A stretch of DNA of 64,000 nt from Actinomycetota bacterium. Lineage in GTDB: Bacteria; Actinomycetota; CADDZG01; WHSQ01. The first letter of the stretch is position 1; every line of letters begins with the position of its first letter. Of this stretch, positions 54,618 to 63,542 are shown piece by piece. The DNA is taken from positions 489,936 through 553,935 of the forward strand of contig JAUJNI010000002.1 in the NCBI GenBank assembly GCA_030446465.1, read 5' to 3'. A program made the translations under genes and the position numbers. The notes under the pieces were generated by a model. It was not told the DNA's origin. It saw only the letters and a program-made list of their open reading frames with translations, and did not search any database.

Positions 54618-55354
54618 TGATCAGGGTCGGCGTCATTGGCGCAGCGGGGCGCATGGGCTCTGAGGTTTGCCGCATGGTGGAGGGGGACGCCGAGCTCGAG
54701 CTTGCCGCTCGTGTCGGCCGAGACGACCACCCGCTCGAGTCGTTGCTCGACAACCGGGTCGAGGTCTCGGTGGAGTTCAGCACTCCGGCTTCCGTCAAGG
54801 ACAACGTTGCTTGGTGCCTGGCTCACGGCATCCACGCGGTCGTGGGCGCGACGGGGCTCAAGGAGGCCGACCTGAGCGAGCTCGACGAGCTCTGCAGAGA
54901 ACGGGGGGTCAACGTCTTCGTCGCCCCCAACTTCGCCATTGGCGCGGTGCTCATGATGCGTTTCGCGGCCGAGGCCGCCCCCCATTTCGACAGCGCCGAG
55001 ATCGTCGAGCGGCATCACGAGAACAAGCTCGACGCGCCCTCCGGCACCGCCCTGAGGACTGCCGCGCTCATGAACGAGGCCCGCTCCCAGTCGTGGGTCT
55101 CGCCGAGCGATGCTTCCGATTCGGTGGAGGCAAGCAGGGGTGCCGACGTCGGCGGCGTGCGGGTTCACTCTCTGCGGGTGCGTGGCTCGGTCGCTCACCA
55201 AGAGGTCATCCTGGGCTCCGCGGGACAGACGCTGACCATCCGCCACGACTCGCTCGACCGCTCATCGTTCATGCCGGGGGTCGCGCTTGCGATCAAGAGA
55301 GTCGCTTCGCTCGACGGGCTGGTCGTAGGGCTCGAGCACTTGCTTGCCCCCTAG
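54617..55354 (+). CDS. dapB: 4-hydroxy-tetrahydrodipicolinate reductase
   Basis: Second dedicated step of diaminopimelate and lysine synthesis. The 245-residue product has the NAD(P) site VGVIGAAGRMGSEVCRMV, EFSTPASVKDNVAWCL, VVGATGL, NFAIGAVLMMRFA and the catalytic EIVERHHENKLDAPSGTAL. ATG overlaps the peptidase stop as TGATG. Confidence 0.95.
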   Translation: MIRVGVIGAAGRMGSEVCRMVEGDAELELAARVGRDDHPLESLLDNRVEVSVEFSTPASVKDNVAWCLAHGIHAVVGATGLKEADLSELDELCRERGVNVFVAPNFAIGAVLMMRFAAEAAPHFDSAEIVERHHENKLDAPSGTALRTAALMNEARSQSWVSPSDASDSVEASRGADVGGVRVHSLRVRGSVAHQEVILGSAGQTLTIRHDSLDRSSFMPGVALAIKRVASLDGLVVGLEHLLAP

Positions 55355-55357
55355 CCG

Positions 55358-55873
55358 ATGAGCCTGCGCGCGGCCCTCGTTCTCGTTCCGCTGGTGGCCG
55401 TTTCGTGTTTCGGTCCCGACCCCAACCTGACGGAAGCCGGCAAGGGGTTGCCGCAGCTCACCGTCGACTTCCCCGCAGTGGTCGAGCGCGGCTCGGTCCA
55501 CGACCTGAGCGTCACGGTCGACAACCCGGGGCCGGGCGACATGACCTCTTTCATCATCGCCTTCAGCACCGTGGGTGTCGGGGGCCGGGTTGGCGTCGCG
55601 CCACCACTCCTGGTGCCGGGTCCGCTTAAGGGAGAGAGCCCTTCGGTGTTGTCGGTCGAGCCAGAGCCGGTGGCCGACCCGGGGCCGGGAGGTCTGGTGT
55701 TCAAGTTCGGCCCCCTGCAGGAGGGGGAGTCGAGGACCGTCACCTTTTCAGTCAAGGCCCCAGCGACCGTCGGGACCTATGCGAACTCGGTGCAGGCCTA
55801 CGACGCCCAAGAGATCGATCGCATACGGGGCGCCCGCGTCGAAACGGAAGTGAGCGCGGTCGCGTCGGGGTAG
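55358..55873 (+). CDS. Putative lipoprotein with a beta-sandwich domain
   Basis: The 171-residue product has a short signal peptide (LRAALVLVPLVAVSC) with a lipobox-like VSC, then a domain of the CARDB/DUF11 style: LSVTVDNPGPGDMTSFIIAFSTVGVGG, LQEGESRTVTFSVKAPATVGTYANSV. This pattern suggests an immunoglobulin-like extracellular fold. It lies between dapB and dapA, 3 nt after dapB, where mycobacteria carry thyX. A link to cell-wall synthesis is only suggested by position. Confidence 0.65.
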   Translation: MSLRAALVLVPLVAVSCFGPDPNLTEAGKGLPQLTVDFPAVVERGSVHDLSVTVDNPGPGDMTSFIIAFSTVGVGGRVGVAPPLLVPGPLKGESPSVLSVEPEPVADPGPGGLVFKFGPLQEGESRTVTFSVKAPATVGTYANSVQAYDAQEIDRIRGARVETEVSAVASG

Positions 55874-55945
55874 CGTGAGGAGCTGGGCCTCGCCGCCTAC
55901 AGGTGGCGTCGCAAGGCTCGAAGCTAGAACGAAGGAGGTGAGGTG

Positions 55946-56848
55946 ATGTCGGAAGCGCCCTTTGGAGAGGTCATCACCGCAATGGTGACTCCCTTCGGAG
56001 CCGACGGCTCCCTCAACCTCGAGGGAGCCCGCAAGCTGGCAGGGCACCTCGTGGACCACGGCTCCGACGGAGTGGTGGTGTCGGGCACGACGGGGGAGTC
56101 CCCGGTTCTCGCGCACGACGAGAAGCTGGCCCTGTTCGAGGCGGTGGTGGACGAGGTCGGGGGCCGGGCCACGGTCATTGCGGGGACGGGCACCTACAAC
56201 ACGGCCGAGTCGATCGAGCTGACCAAGGAGGCCGGGGAGCGCGGGGTAGACGCGTGCCTCGTGGTCACCCCCTACTACTCCAAGCCCCCGCAGAATGGCC
56301 TGCTCAGACACTTCACTGCCATAGCGGATGCATCGAGCGTGCCGCTCATCGTCTACGACATTCCCGGTCGGACGAGTCGCCGTATCGAGCGGTCCACGAT
56401 GGTGAAGCTCGCCGAGCACGAGCGCATCGTCGCGGACAAGGACGCGGTGGGCGACGCATTAGAGACCGCCAAGTTGCGGGCCGAGCTCGACGCTGCGGGA
56501 CACCACGACTTCGCCATCTATTCGGGGGACGACGGCATGCTCATGCCGCACCTTGCAGCCGGCGCGGTCGGGATCATCTCGGTGTGCTCGCACCTCGTGG
56601 GCCCGCAGCTCGAGCAGCTCTTTGCTGCATGGAACGACGGCAAGGTGCAGGAGGCCAAGCGCATCTACCTTGACCTCATCCCGTTGATGAGCGTCATCAT
56701 GGGTCTCACCGCCAGCCCCATTCCCGTGAAGGCCGCGACGCAGATGCTTGGGCTAGATGTCGGTGATCCCAGGCTCCCGCTGGTGCCGCCGACGGAGGAA
56801 GAGGCAAGGGCGATCGAGCAGGCGCTGGAGGCCGCGGGCCTGCTTTGA
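55946..56848 (+). CDS. dapA: 4-hydroxy-tetrahydrodipicolinate synthase
   Basis: Condenses pyruvate with aspartate semialdehyde at the start of the lysine branch. The 300-residue TIM barrel has VITAMVTPFGADG, VVSGTTGESPVL, VIAGTGTYNTAESIELTKEA, VVTPYYSKPPQNGLLRHF, YDIPGRTSRRI and the Schiff-base lysine in IVADKDAVGD. ATG 55946 lies 7 nt after GAAGGAGG; the GTG one codon earlier is less likely. Overlaps the RNase J start. Confidence 0.95.
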   Translation: MSEAPFGEVITAMVTPFGADGSLNLEGARKLAGHLVDHGSDGVVVSGTTGESPVLAHDEKLALFEAVVDEVGGRATVIAGTGTYNTAESIELTKEAGERGVDACLVVTPYYSKPPQNGLLRHFTAIADASSVPLIVYDIPGRTSRRIERSTMVKLAEHERIVADKDAVGDALETAKLRAELDAAGHHDFAIYSGDDGMLMPHLAAGAVGIISVCSHLVGPQLEQLFAAWNDGKVQEAKRIYLDLIPLMSVIMGLTASPIPVKAATQMLGLDVGDPRLPLVPPTEEEARAIEQALEAAGLL

Positions 56849-58488
56849 CAAAGGTCGTCTTCCTCGGCGGGGTCGGAGAGATCGGCCGCAACATGCTGGC
56901 GGTCGAGTCCGACGGACGCATCCTCGTCATCGACTGCGGACTTTCCTTCCCGAACGAGGAGATGCTCGGGGTCGACCTCGTGCTGCCCGACTTCTCATAC
57001 CTGCGCGCCGACCCCCAGGCATGCGAAGGGGTTCTGCTCACCCACGGACACGAGGATCACGTCGGCGCGCTCTCGTGGTTCCTGCGCGATTTCGACGTAC
57101 CGGTCTTCGGTACCCCCCTCACCCTCGGTATCGCCCGCCGGCGCCTCGACGAGTACGGCGTCGATCCCGAGCTGGTGGAGATCCAGGCGCCGGGCCGCCG
57201 AAGGATCGGCCCGTTCGACTGCCGCTTTCTGCCGGTCTCCCATTCCATCCCTGACGCCATCTCGGTCGTTGTCGACACGAGCGACGGGCGCATCCTCTAC
57301 ACCGGCGACTTCAAGCTCGACGAGACGCCGATCGACGGCCGCCGAACAGATCTGGAGGCCTTCGCGGAGGTTGGCCGCCAAGGGGTCGACCTCATGTTGT
57401 CCGACTCCACCAACGCGGAAACTCCCGGTCGCACTCCTTCGGAAGCGGTGGTGGGCAAGGCGCTCCGGGCGATCTTCGAGGGGGCGGAGCAGCGGATCAT
57501 CGTCGCCTGCTTTGCCTCGAATCTCCATCGCATTCAGCAGGTTTGCGAGGTTGCACAAGAGACCGGCAGGCGGGTCGCGTTCATCGGGCGGTCGATGATC
57601 GCGAACGTCGAGGTCGGTCGAGAGCTCGGTTACCTGAACATTTCGGACGACCTGCTCATGGAGGTGGACGAACTCGATCGAACGCCGCCAGAAATAACGG
57701 TGCTGATATGCACCGGCTCTCAGGGAGAGCCTCTGTCCGCGCTGTCGCTCATCGCGGCGGGCGAGCACAAGCAGGTGAGGGTCGACACGGGCGATACGGT
57801 GATCCTCTCCGCCAGTGCCATTCCCGGCAACGAGCCGGCCGTGCACCGGGTCATCAACGCCTTATACAAAGCGGGCGTCGACGTCTATCACGCAGAGACC
57901 AGTCCGGTCCACGTCTCAGGCCACGCGGCGGTCGATGAGCTGCGCGACATGCTGCTCGCGGTCGGGCCCCGTCACTTCGTCCCGGTGCATGGGGAGTTTC
58001 GTCATCTGGCGCTCCACGCCAAGCTCGCGCGAAGCGCGGGGATCGATCCTTCGCACGTCTCGGTGGTTCAGGACGGCGATGTGCTGGAGCTGGTCGATGG
58101 CCGTGTGAGGCCGGGCGAGAGGGTTGCGGCGGGGATGGTGTTGGTCGACGGTCTAGGTGTAGGCGATGTCGGAACGACTGTCCTGCGCGACCGCCGCCTA
58201 CTCGCAGGGGACGGCTTCCTACTATGTGTCGTCACGATCGATTCGCAGACGGGAGAGGTCCTCGCGGGGCCTGATCTGATCAGCCGTGGATTCGTCCACA
58301 TGGACCAATCACGAGAGCTGCTCGCAGAGGCGGCCGACCGAGTCGCAGTGGCCCTCGAGGGTCTCGAGGCCGAGCAAGTCACCGAGTGGTCGACGATCAA
58401 GAGGACCTGTCGAAGGGCGCTGGGCGAGTTCGTGTGGAACGAGACCCGCCGGAGGCCGATGATCCTTCCCGTCATCATGGAGATCTAG
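56845..58488 (+). CDS. Ribonuclease J
   Basis: Metallo-beta-lactamase/beta-CASP nuclease with 5'-3' exo- and endonuclease activity. The 547-residue product has GGVGEIGRNMLAVE, the zinc motif THGHEDH (His67, His69, Asp71, His72), PVSHSIPDA, YTGDFKLD, LMLSDSTNAETPG, CTGSQGEP, HVSGHA and FVPVHGEFRHL. The dapA–rnj–ftsK order is conserved in mycobacteria. TTG start overlaps dapA as TTGA. With pnp upstream, two RNA decay enzymes lie within one region. Confidence 0.94.
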   Translation: MTKVVFLGGVGEIGRNMLAVESDGRILVIDCGLSFPNEEMLGVDLVLPDFSYLRADPQACEGVLLTHGHEDHVGALSWFLRDFDVPVFGTPLTLGIARRRLDEYGVDPELVEIQAPGRRRIGPFDCRFLPVSHSIPDAISVVVDTSDGRILYTGDFKLDETPIDGRRTDLEAFAEVGRQGVDLMLSDSTNAETPGRTPSEAVVGKALRAIFEGAEQRIIVACFASNLHRIQQVCEVAQETGRRVAFIGRSMIANVEVGRELGYLNISDDLLMEVDELDRTPPEITVLICTGSQGEPLSALSLIAAGEHKQVRVDTGDTVILSASAIPGNEPAVHRVINALYKAGVDVYHAETSPVHVSGHAAVDELRDMLLAVGPRHFVPVHGEFRHLALHAKLARSAGIDPSHVSVVQDGDVLELVDGRVRPGERVAAGMVLVDGLGVGDVGTTVLRDRRLLAGDGFLLCVVTIDSQTGEVLAGPDLISRGFVHMDQSRELLAEAADRVAVALEGLEAEQVTEWSTIKRTCRRALGEFVWNETRRRPMILPVIMEI

Positions 58489-58599
58489 GCATCGCCGGAA
58501 CCTCCGCCCGAGGCTCACAGAAGTTCCTAGCCCACCGCGACCTTCCTGCCGAACCGTGCGTCTCTACCTCGTTCATCGGTTCGACAAGGAGGCAAGGTC

Positions 58600-59355
58600 A
58601 TGGCACGCAGGCCGATCATGGGAACCGCCCGAGTCACGCTTCTTGCAGTCACGGCTCTAGTGGCGTCGGCGGTTCCGCTGGCGCCCGCCGTCGCAGGCCA
58701 AGCATCATGCTTTGGCGTCAGCGCAACGATCACCGGCACCGGTGGCGACGACCGGCTGAGGGGCACCTCGGGCCCTGACGTGATCGTGGCGGGGCGCGGC
58801 GATGACCGCGTCAACGGCCGCGGTGGAGACGACACCATCTGCGGGGGACGGGGCGCGGACTGGATCATGGGAGCAGGGGGCCATGACAACGTCATCGGTG
58901 GGGGCGGAACCGATGACCTCGAGGGCAACCGGGGTCACGACTTCATGTGGGGTGGCATAGGACAACGGATGCGCGATGGAGATGACAGCCTCGCCGGCGG
59001 GCGCGGCGACGACCACATCTACGATCACCGCGGCGACGACCGCATGAACGGCGGGCTCGGCAACGACTACATGAGGGCAGGGGCCGGCAACGACTACATC
59101 GATGGTTCTGGGGGCGCCGACGTCCTTGTAGGCGGCCGCGGACAGGATTTCCTGGTAGGCAACGGAGCGCTCGACGGATCGCACACCCGCGACGGCGAGG
59201 ACAGGCTCAGAGGCGGAGACGGCAATGACACCCTCTACGGCACGCGCGGCGACGACCGCATCGACGGGGGCCGCGGCAACGATTACGCAAGCGGAGGCCC
59301 CGGTTACGACGTCTGCCGGAGAACCGAGAGAGACGCCTCGGACTGCGAGGCCTAG
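58600..59355 (+). CDS. Secreted RTX-type calcium-binding repeat protein
   Basis: The 251-residue product has a signal peptide (VTLLAVTALVASAVPLAPAVAG) and then a nearly continuous array of glycine/aspartate nonapeptides (GTGGDDRLRG, GRGGDDTICG, GGLGNDYM, GAGNDYIDG, GGDGNDTLYG). These repeats fold into a calcium-filled beta-roll. No enzymatic domain is attached; two Cys stand at the start of the array and two near the C-terminus. AAGGAGG precedes the ATG. It is inserted between RNase J and ftsK, beside an ECF sigma gene. Confidence 0.88.
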   Translation: MARRPIMGTARVTLLAVTALVASAVPLAPAVAGQASCFGVSATITGTGGDDRLRGTSGPDVIVAGRGDDRVNGRGGDDTICGGRGADWIMGAGGHDNVIGGGGTDDLEGNRGHDFMWGGIGQRMRDGDDSLAGGRGDDHIYDHRGDDRMNGGLGNDYMRAGAGNDYIDGSGGADVLVGGRGQDFLVGNGALDGSHTRDGEDRLRGGDGNDTLYGTRGDDRIDGGRGNDYASGGPGYDVCRRTERDASDCEA

Positions 59356-59454
59356 GGACTTCTTCTGTTGGCCGGGCTCCTCATCGAAAGTGGCGGGATT
59401 GCGGCGGGTGTTCGGTCCGTGGTCCCGCCGGCTCCCCGCCAACTGAGCGATTCG

Positions 59455-59952
59455 ATGGAGCGCGTGGGTGCCGATCGTCTGGGGGCCTTGTTCGACCGCC
59501 ACGCCGACGGCGCGCTCAGGCTCGCCTACTTGCTCACCGGCAATCGACAGCTCGCCGAGGACCTCGTCCAGGATGCGTTCGTGCGCATGGTCGGCCGCTT
59601 CCAGGACCTTCGTGACCCGAGCGCTTTCGAGCCCTACCTAAAGAGGACGATCGTGAACCTGTCCAGAAGCCACTTCCGCCGTCTGAGGCTCGAGCGCGCC
59701 CACGTCGAGCGAGAGAAGCACCTTGCCGCCCGCCACGTCAGTGTCTTGCCGGACCTCGAGGACAGCGATGAGCTCATGGGTGCTCTCAAAACGCTTCCGC
59801 AGCGTCAGCGAGCTGCGATTGTCCTGCGCTTCTACGAGGACCTGTCGGAACAGCAGACCGCCGATGCCCTCGGGTGTTCGGTGGTGGCCGTGAAGTCACT
59901 TACGAACCGCGGCATGACCACCCTGAGACAGAACCTGAGGACCAGCCGGTGA
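59455..59952 (+). CDS. ECF-family RNA polymerase sigma factor
   Basis: The 165-residue product has region 2 (LGALFDRHADGALRLAYLLTGNRQLAEDLVQDAFVRMVGRF, DPSAFEPYLKRTIVNLSRSHFRR) and region 4 (LKTLPQRQRAAIVLRFYEDLSEQQTADALGCSVVAVKSLTNRGMTTLR), the SigE-like group common in actinobacteria. ATG 59455 gives a normal N-terminus; upstream TTG or GTG starts are possible. The stop overlaps the next gene as GTGA, the typical layout for a sigma/anti-sigma pair. Confidence 0.9.
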   Translation: MERVGADRLGALFDRHADGALRLAYLLTGNRQLAEDLVQDAFVRMVGRFQDLRDPSAFEPYLKRTIVNLSRSHFRRLRLERAHVEREKHLAARHVSVLPDLEDSDELMGALKTLPQRQRAAIVLRFYEDLSEQQTADALGCSVVAVKSLTNRGMTTLRQNLRTSR

Positions 59953-60893
59953 CGCACGACGACTTCGAGCGAGACCTGAGGCGACGGTTGGATGTCGCCG
60001 CGACAGAGGTTAGGTCGACCGCCGACCTGAGACACCGGGTCGTCCGCAGAGCGAGGGTGCGCAGGATGGTCACTAGCTCCGTGGCCGGTGTCGCCGCCGC
60101 CGTGGCGATCGGTCTGTTCGTGGGGCTCCCGCGCCTCGATCTGCCGGGCGGGGACCCGGCGGGGCCTCGACCCGCCACCTCCCCTGCCGCTGGCCCCATC
60201 GAGACGACCAGAGGCGCCAAGGTCGGACCAGCAGCCCCCTGCCCGTCCGACGACCTCAGGGCCCAACACGACCCGAACTTGCCCCGCGAAGCTCGCTGCG
60301 CGTGGATGGTCGAGAACGACTTCGACGGTGACGGTGTGACCGACAGGTTCTATTCCTACGGGATTCCCGATAAGGGTGACCCGAGCGAGCACCGGTGGTA
60401 TCTCAGCGTGGTGCTTGGCTCGGGGGCGACCACGGAGCCCCTCCGGCTGGAGGGCGCCTACTTTCCCAGGGTCCTCGGAGCAACCGACGCCAACGGCGAT
60501 GGGCAGGCGGAAGTCTTCACGATCGAGTTGGGCGCTTCCGGGAGCCTCGTGGGGATCTACCAGGCCCGTCCCGATGGGATCCGCCCCGTTTCGAGGGAGG
60601 GAAGCCTTGACGATACGAGACGCCCTTTGGCGACCTTCAGCCTCAGTGCCGCGGCCAACCACCGCTTCGGCCTCTCCTGCGAGGAGGTTCAAGGCGACGC
60701 CACCCCAGAGCTGGTCGAGCTCGAGGCCACCGCTTCCGGCGGCGGCTCGTTTGAGTCGACAGAGACGGTTTACGAGTGGGTCGATCCTTCGTCACTGAGT
60801 CAAGTTGACTCGCAGACCGCGGTCCTTACGAAAGAGGCCCCCGGACTCGATCGCTACGGCAAGCTCGACTGCTTCGGCCTCACCGGGCCCTAG
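59949..60893 (+). CDS. Membrane protein coupled to the ECF sigma factor, FG-GAP-like extracellular domain
   Basis: The 314-residue product has a basic cytoplasmic segment of about 38 residues, one membrane helix (VTSSVAGVAAAVAIGLFVGL), a Pro-rich linker and an extracellular domain containing ENDFDGDGVTDRFYSY and DANGDGQAEVFTIEL, i.e. DxDxDG-type calcium sites as in FG-GAP/VCBS repeats. Translational coupling to the sigma gene suggests it is the anti-sigma factor, with the N-terminal segment holding the sigma factor. A classical zinc anti-sigma motif (HxxxCxxC) is absent. Confidence 0.7.
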   Translation: MTHDDFERDLRRRLDVAATEVRSTADLRHRVVRRARVRRMVTSSVAGVAAAVAIGLFVGLPRLDLPGGDPAGPRPATSPAAGPIETTRGAKVGPAAPCPSDDLRAQHDPNLPREARCAWMVENDFDGDGVTDRFYSYGIPDKGDPSEHRWYLSVVLGSGATTEPLRLEGAYFPRVLGATDANGDGQAEVFTIELGASGSLVGIYQARPDGIRPVSREGSLDDTRRPLATFSLSAAANHRFGLSCEEVQGDATPELVELEATASGGGSFESTETVYEWVDPSSLSQVDSQTAVLTKEAPGLDRYGKLDCFGLTGP

Positions 60894-60919
60894 CGTCCAA
60901 GACCGCCGAATGTCGGGAG

Positions 60920-60966
60920 TTCTTTACGCCCAGGACGCCGGAAACCGGTGTTTCTGGCGTAAAGAA
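60920..60966 (+). terminator. Long stem-loop before ftsK
   Basis: TTCTTTACGCC and GGCGTAAAGAA pair perfectly over 11 bp, with an inner CCGG-AAA-CCGG stem. It lies 27 nt after the anti-sigma-like gene and probably ends that transcript. No long T run follows, so a regulatory role is also possible. Confidence 0.5.
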
Positions 60967-61003
60967 GGCGTTCCACGCCCTCCTCCCTGTTATCTCTGTT
61001 AAC

Positions 61004-61009
61004 TATTGT
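61004..61009 (+). promoter_or_regulatory. Leaderless -10 element of ftsK
   Basis: TATTGT followed by 7 nt and the GTG at 61017. The AT-rich stretch TTAACTATTGTTAGAG stands out from the GC-rich surroundings. Confidence 0.5.
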
Positions 61010-61016
61010 TAGAGTT

Positions 61017-63437
61017 GTGGCGTCTAGCCCTCCAGGAGGCCGGGTGGCAACTCAGTCACGGCGCAGCTCCACCAGTCGCAAGTCGACCAGCAAGGCCCCC
61101 AAGCCGGGGGCCGGGAGGCGCACGTCCACTGCGACCAAGCGGAAGGCCCCGCCGGCCGCCCGCCGCTCGGCAACGGGGTCGCGGACCGCTACCAGGCGTC
61201 GCGCCGCGGCGGCGCGACGGCCCCGGGCCAAGAGGGCTCGCAAGAAGCGTCCCAATCCGCTGCTCGCCGTACCTCGTTGGATCTTCGTCCACGTCACCCA
61301 CGCCCCGCCCGAGTTCTGGGGTCTCGTCGTGATGTTCGTCGGCGTGATCGCCGGAATGGGCATCTACAGGGCAGGAGCCGGGCCGGTCGGCGCCGGCATC
61401 GACCACATGACGTCGTTGTTCTTGGGCGATGTGGCCCTGGCCATCCCCCCGGTGCTCGTGGGCGTTGGATTGGTGGTTCTTATACCTTCCGCTCGTCTGG
61501 AAGTGGGCCGGTTGCTGGCGGGCACGGCGGTGTGCGCACTCGCCGTTGCCGGAATGGCCCATCTCGCGCAGGGCAATAAGCCGGTCTACGCGCCGCTCGA
61601 GAAGCTGCAGAGATTCGGCGGCATCTTTGGCGCGCTCGCGGCAAAGCCGGCGTCGACCGTAATCGGGTCGGTGGCGACCTGGCTCGTGGTGGCCTTGTTG
61701 TTCGCGGCCGGGCTGATGGTCATCACTCGAACGCCTCCCACGCGGGTACTCGGGTGGATCAAGGGCGGCCTTGCAAGCATCTCGGCTTTCCTCACGGCCC
61801 TTGTCTCCGGCGGGGCCACCGGCGAGGAAGCCACCGAGTTTCACGAGGACACCGAGGATCCGGGCCCTGCGGACGTCGATGTAGACGGCGAAGCAGAACC
61901 GGTCGAAACGAAGGAGAGAGCCCCGGCGCCGGTGGCCACGGGGAAACCGTCGCAGCTCTCAATGCCGGTCGGGGACTCCGGCTCCTACAAGTTGCCGCCG
62001 CTCGACCTCTTGGCGCGCGGACGAGAGCGCGATATCTCGCAGAGATCGATCGATGAGACCATCCAGATCCTCGAGGCGACCCTCGAGCAGTTCAAGGTCG
62101 ACGCGGCGGTGACCGGCTATACCGCCGGCCCCACCGTCACCCGCTTCGAGATCGAGCTGGGTGCGGGGGTGAAGGTCAACCGGGTCCTGTCGCTGGCGAA
62201 CGAGATCAAGTACGCGCTGGCTTCCGGGGAGCTTCGCTTCCTGGCCCCCATCCCGGGCCGTTCCGCGATCGGAGTCGAGGTACCGAACCGGAGCCGGCAG
62301 GTGGTCACGTTAGGTGACGTGCTTCGCTCGAAAGCTGCTCAGAGCGACAAGCATCCTTTGACCGTGGCACTCGGCATCGACATATCGGGGGACCCGGTGA
62401 TGACCAACCTGACCGAGATGCCCCACGTGTTGATCGCGGGAGCGACCAACTCTGGGAAATCGTCCTGCATCAACTCGATCATCACCTCGGTGCTCGTTCG
62501 CTCGAGACCCGACCAGGTTCGAATGGTCTTGATCGACCCCAAGCGCGTGGAGCTGACGCACTTTGCGGGCGTGCCGCATCTGCTCACTCCTGTTGTGACC
62601 CAGCCGAAGAAGGCGGCGTCCGCACTCGGCTGGGTGGTACGTGAGATGGAGATGCGCTACGAGACTCTGGCGCACCACGGGATGCGAAACCTCGAGTTCT
62701 ACAACGACGCGGTTGCGAGAAATGCGGTGGTCAAGCGCGACGAGAGCGAGCCCGACCCCGAGCCGCTCCCATACATCCTCGTGGTGGTCGACGAGCTGTC
62801 GGACCTGATGATGGTCGCCCCTCGGGATGTCGAAGCTGCAATCTGCCGGATTGCGCAGATGGCGAGGGCGGTCGGGATCCACCTGATAGTCGCGACGCAA
62901 CGACCGTCGGTTGACGTCGTCACAGGGCTCATCAAAGCCAACATCCCGTCGCGTCTCGCCTTCAGCGTTGCGTCCCAGCAGGACTCGCGTGTGATCCTCG
63001 ACCAGGGTGGCGCAGACAAGCTGGTGGGTCATGGAGACATGTTGTTTCTGCACGCCAACTCCTCCAAGCCACTCCGCATTCAGGGGGCGTGGGTCACCGA
63101 GAAGGAGACCGCGACGGTTGTCGGCCACGCGCGCCGGCAAAGCGAGCCGAGCTACGTCGAAGGCGTGATCACCGACGAGCAGATGATCGACGGCTCTACC
63201 GATGGAGCTTCCGCCGGAGATGACGAGCTGCTCGACGAGGCACTCGACCTCGTCGTTCGCTCCCAGCTCGGGTCGACCTCCATGCTCCAGAGAAAGCTGA
63301 AGGTGGGCTTCGCGCGGGCCGGCAGGTTGATGGACTTGCTCGAGCAGCGTGGGGTGGTGGGTGCCTCGCAGGGTTCCAAGCCCCGCGACGTCCTCATGAG
63401 GCCGGAAGAGCTCCACGGCCTGAGGGAGAACGTCTAG
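61017..63437 (+). CDS. ftsK: DNA translocase FtsK
   Basis: Pumps DNA at the division septum and activates Xer recombination. The 806-residue protein has a strongly basic Arg/Lys/Ala N-terminus of about 80 residues, four membrane helices (FWGLVVMFVGVIAGMGIY; VALAIPPVLVGVGLVVLI; LLAGTAVCALAVAGMAHL; SVATWLVVALLFAAGLMVI), an acidic linker, the motor with Walker A GATNSGKSS, Walker B ILVVVDELSDLMM and ATQRPSVDVVTGLIKANIPSRLAF, and a C-terminal winged-helix gamma domain (GSTSMLQRKLKVGFARAGRLMDLLEQRGVVG). GTG start follows a leaderless promoter. Confidence 0.95.
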   Translation: MASSPPGGRVATQSRRSSTSRKSTSKAPKPGAGRRTSTATKRKAPPAARRSATGSRTATRRRAAAARRPRAKRARKKRPNPLLAVPRWIFVHVTHAPPEFWGLVVMFVGVIAGMGIYRAGAGPVGAGIDHMTSLFLGDVALAIPPVLVGVGLVVLIPSARLEVGRLLAGTAVCALAVAGMAHLAQGNKPVYAPLEKLQRFGGIFGALAAKPASTVIGSVATWLVVALLFAAGLMVITRTPPTRVLGWIKGGLASISAFLTALVSGGATGEEATEFHEDTEDPGPADVDVDGEAEPVETKERAPAPVATGKPSQLSMPVGDSGSYKLPPLDLLARGRERDISQRSIDETIQILEATLEQFKVDAAVTGYTAGPTVTRFEIELGAGVKVNRVLSLANEIKYALASGELRFLAPIPGRSAIGVEVPNRSRQVVTLGDVLRSKAAQSDKHPLTVALGIDISGDPVMTNLTEMPHVLIAGATNSGKSSCINSIITSVLVRSRPDQVRMVLIDPKRVELTHFAGVPHLLTPVVTQPKKAASALGWVVREMEMRYETLAHHGMRNLEFYNDAVARNAVVKRDESEPDPEPLPYILVVVDELSDLMMVAPRDVEAAICRIAQMARAVGIHLIVATQRPSVDVVTGLIKANIPSRLAFSVASQQDSRVILDQGGADKLVGHGDMLFLHANSSKPLRIQGAWVTEKETATVVGHARRQSEPSYVEGVITDEQMIDGSTDGASAGDDELLDEALDLVVRSQLGSTSMLQRKLKVGFARAGRLMDLLEQRGVVGASQGSKPRDVLMRPEELHGLRENV

Positions 63438-63492
63438 CACGCGACCCGCCGCAGAGCCATCCTCCCCAAGCGGGGTTAGGGGGGTGGCTGCC

Positions 63493-63498
63493 TATAAT
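63493..63498 (+). promoter_or_regulatory. Consensus -10 box of the rodZ-like gene
   Basis: A perfect TATAAT lies 44 nt upstream of the GTG at 63543. A short CCCC-AAGC-GGGG stem just before it (from about 63465) may end ftsK transcription. Confidence 0.5.
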
Positions 63499-63542
63499 GA
63501 GCGAGCCAGAAGCTTCCCCGGCATCTATGAAGACGAGGTTCT

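Noticed and set aside
58705..59502. 265-codon minus-strand Val/Ala-rich frame
   Set aside because: Mirror of the RTX glycine/aspartate repeats; repeated codons keep the opposite strand open.
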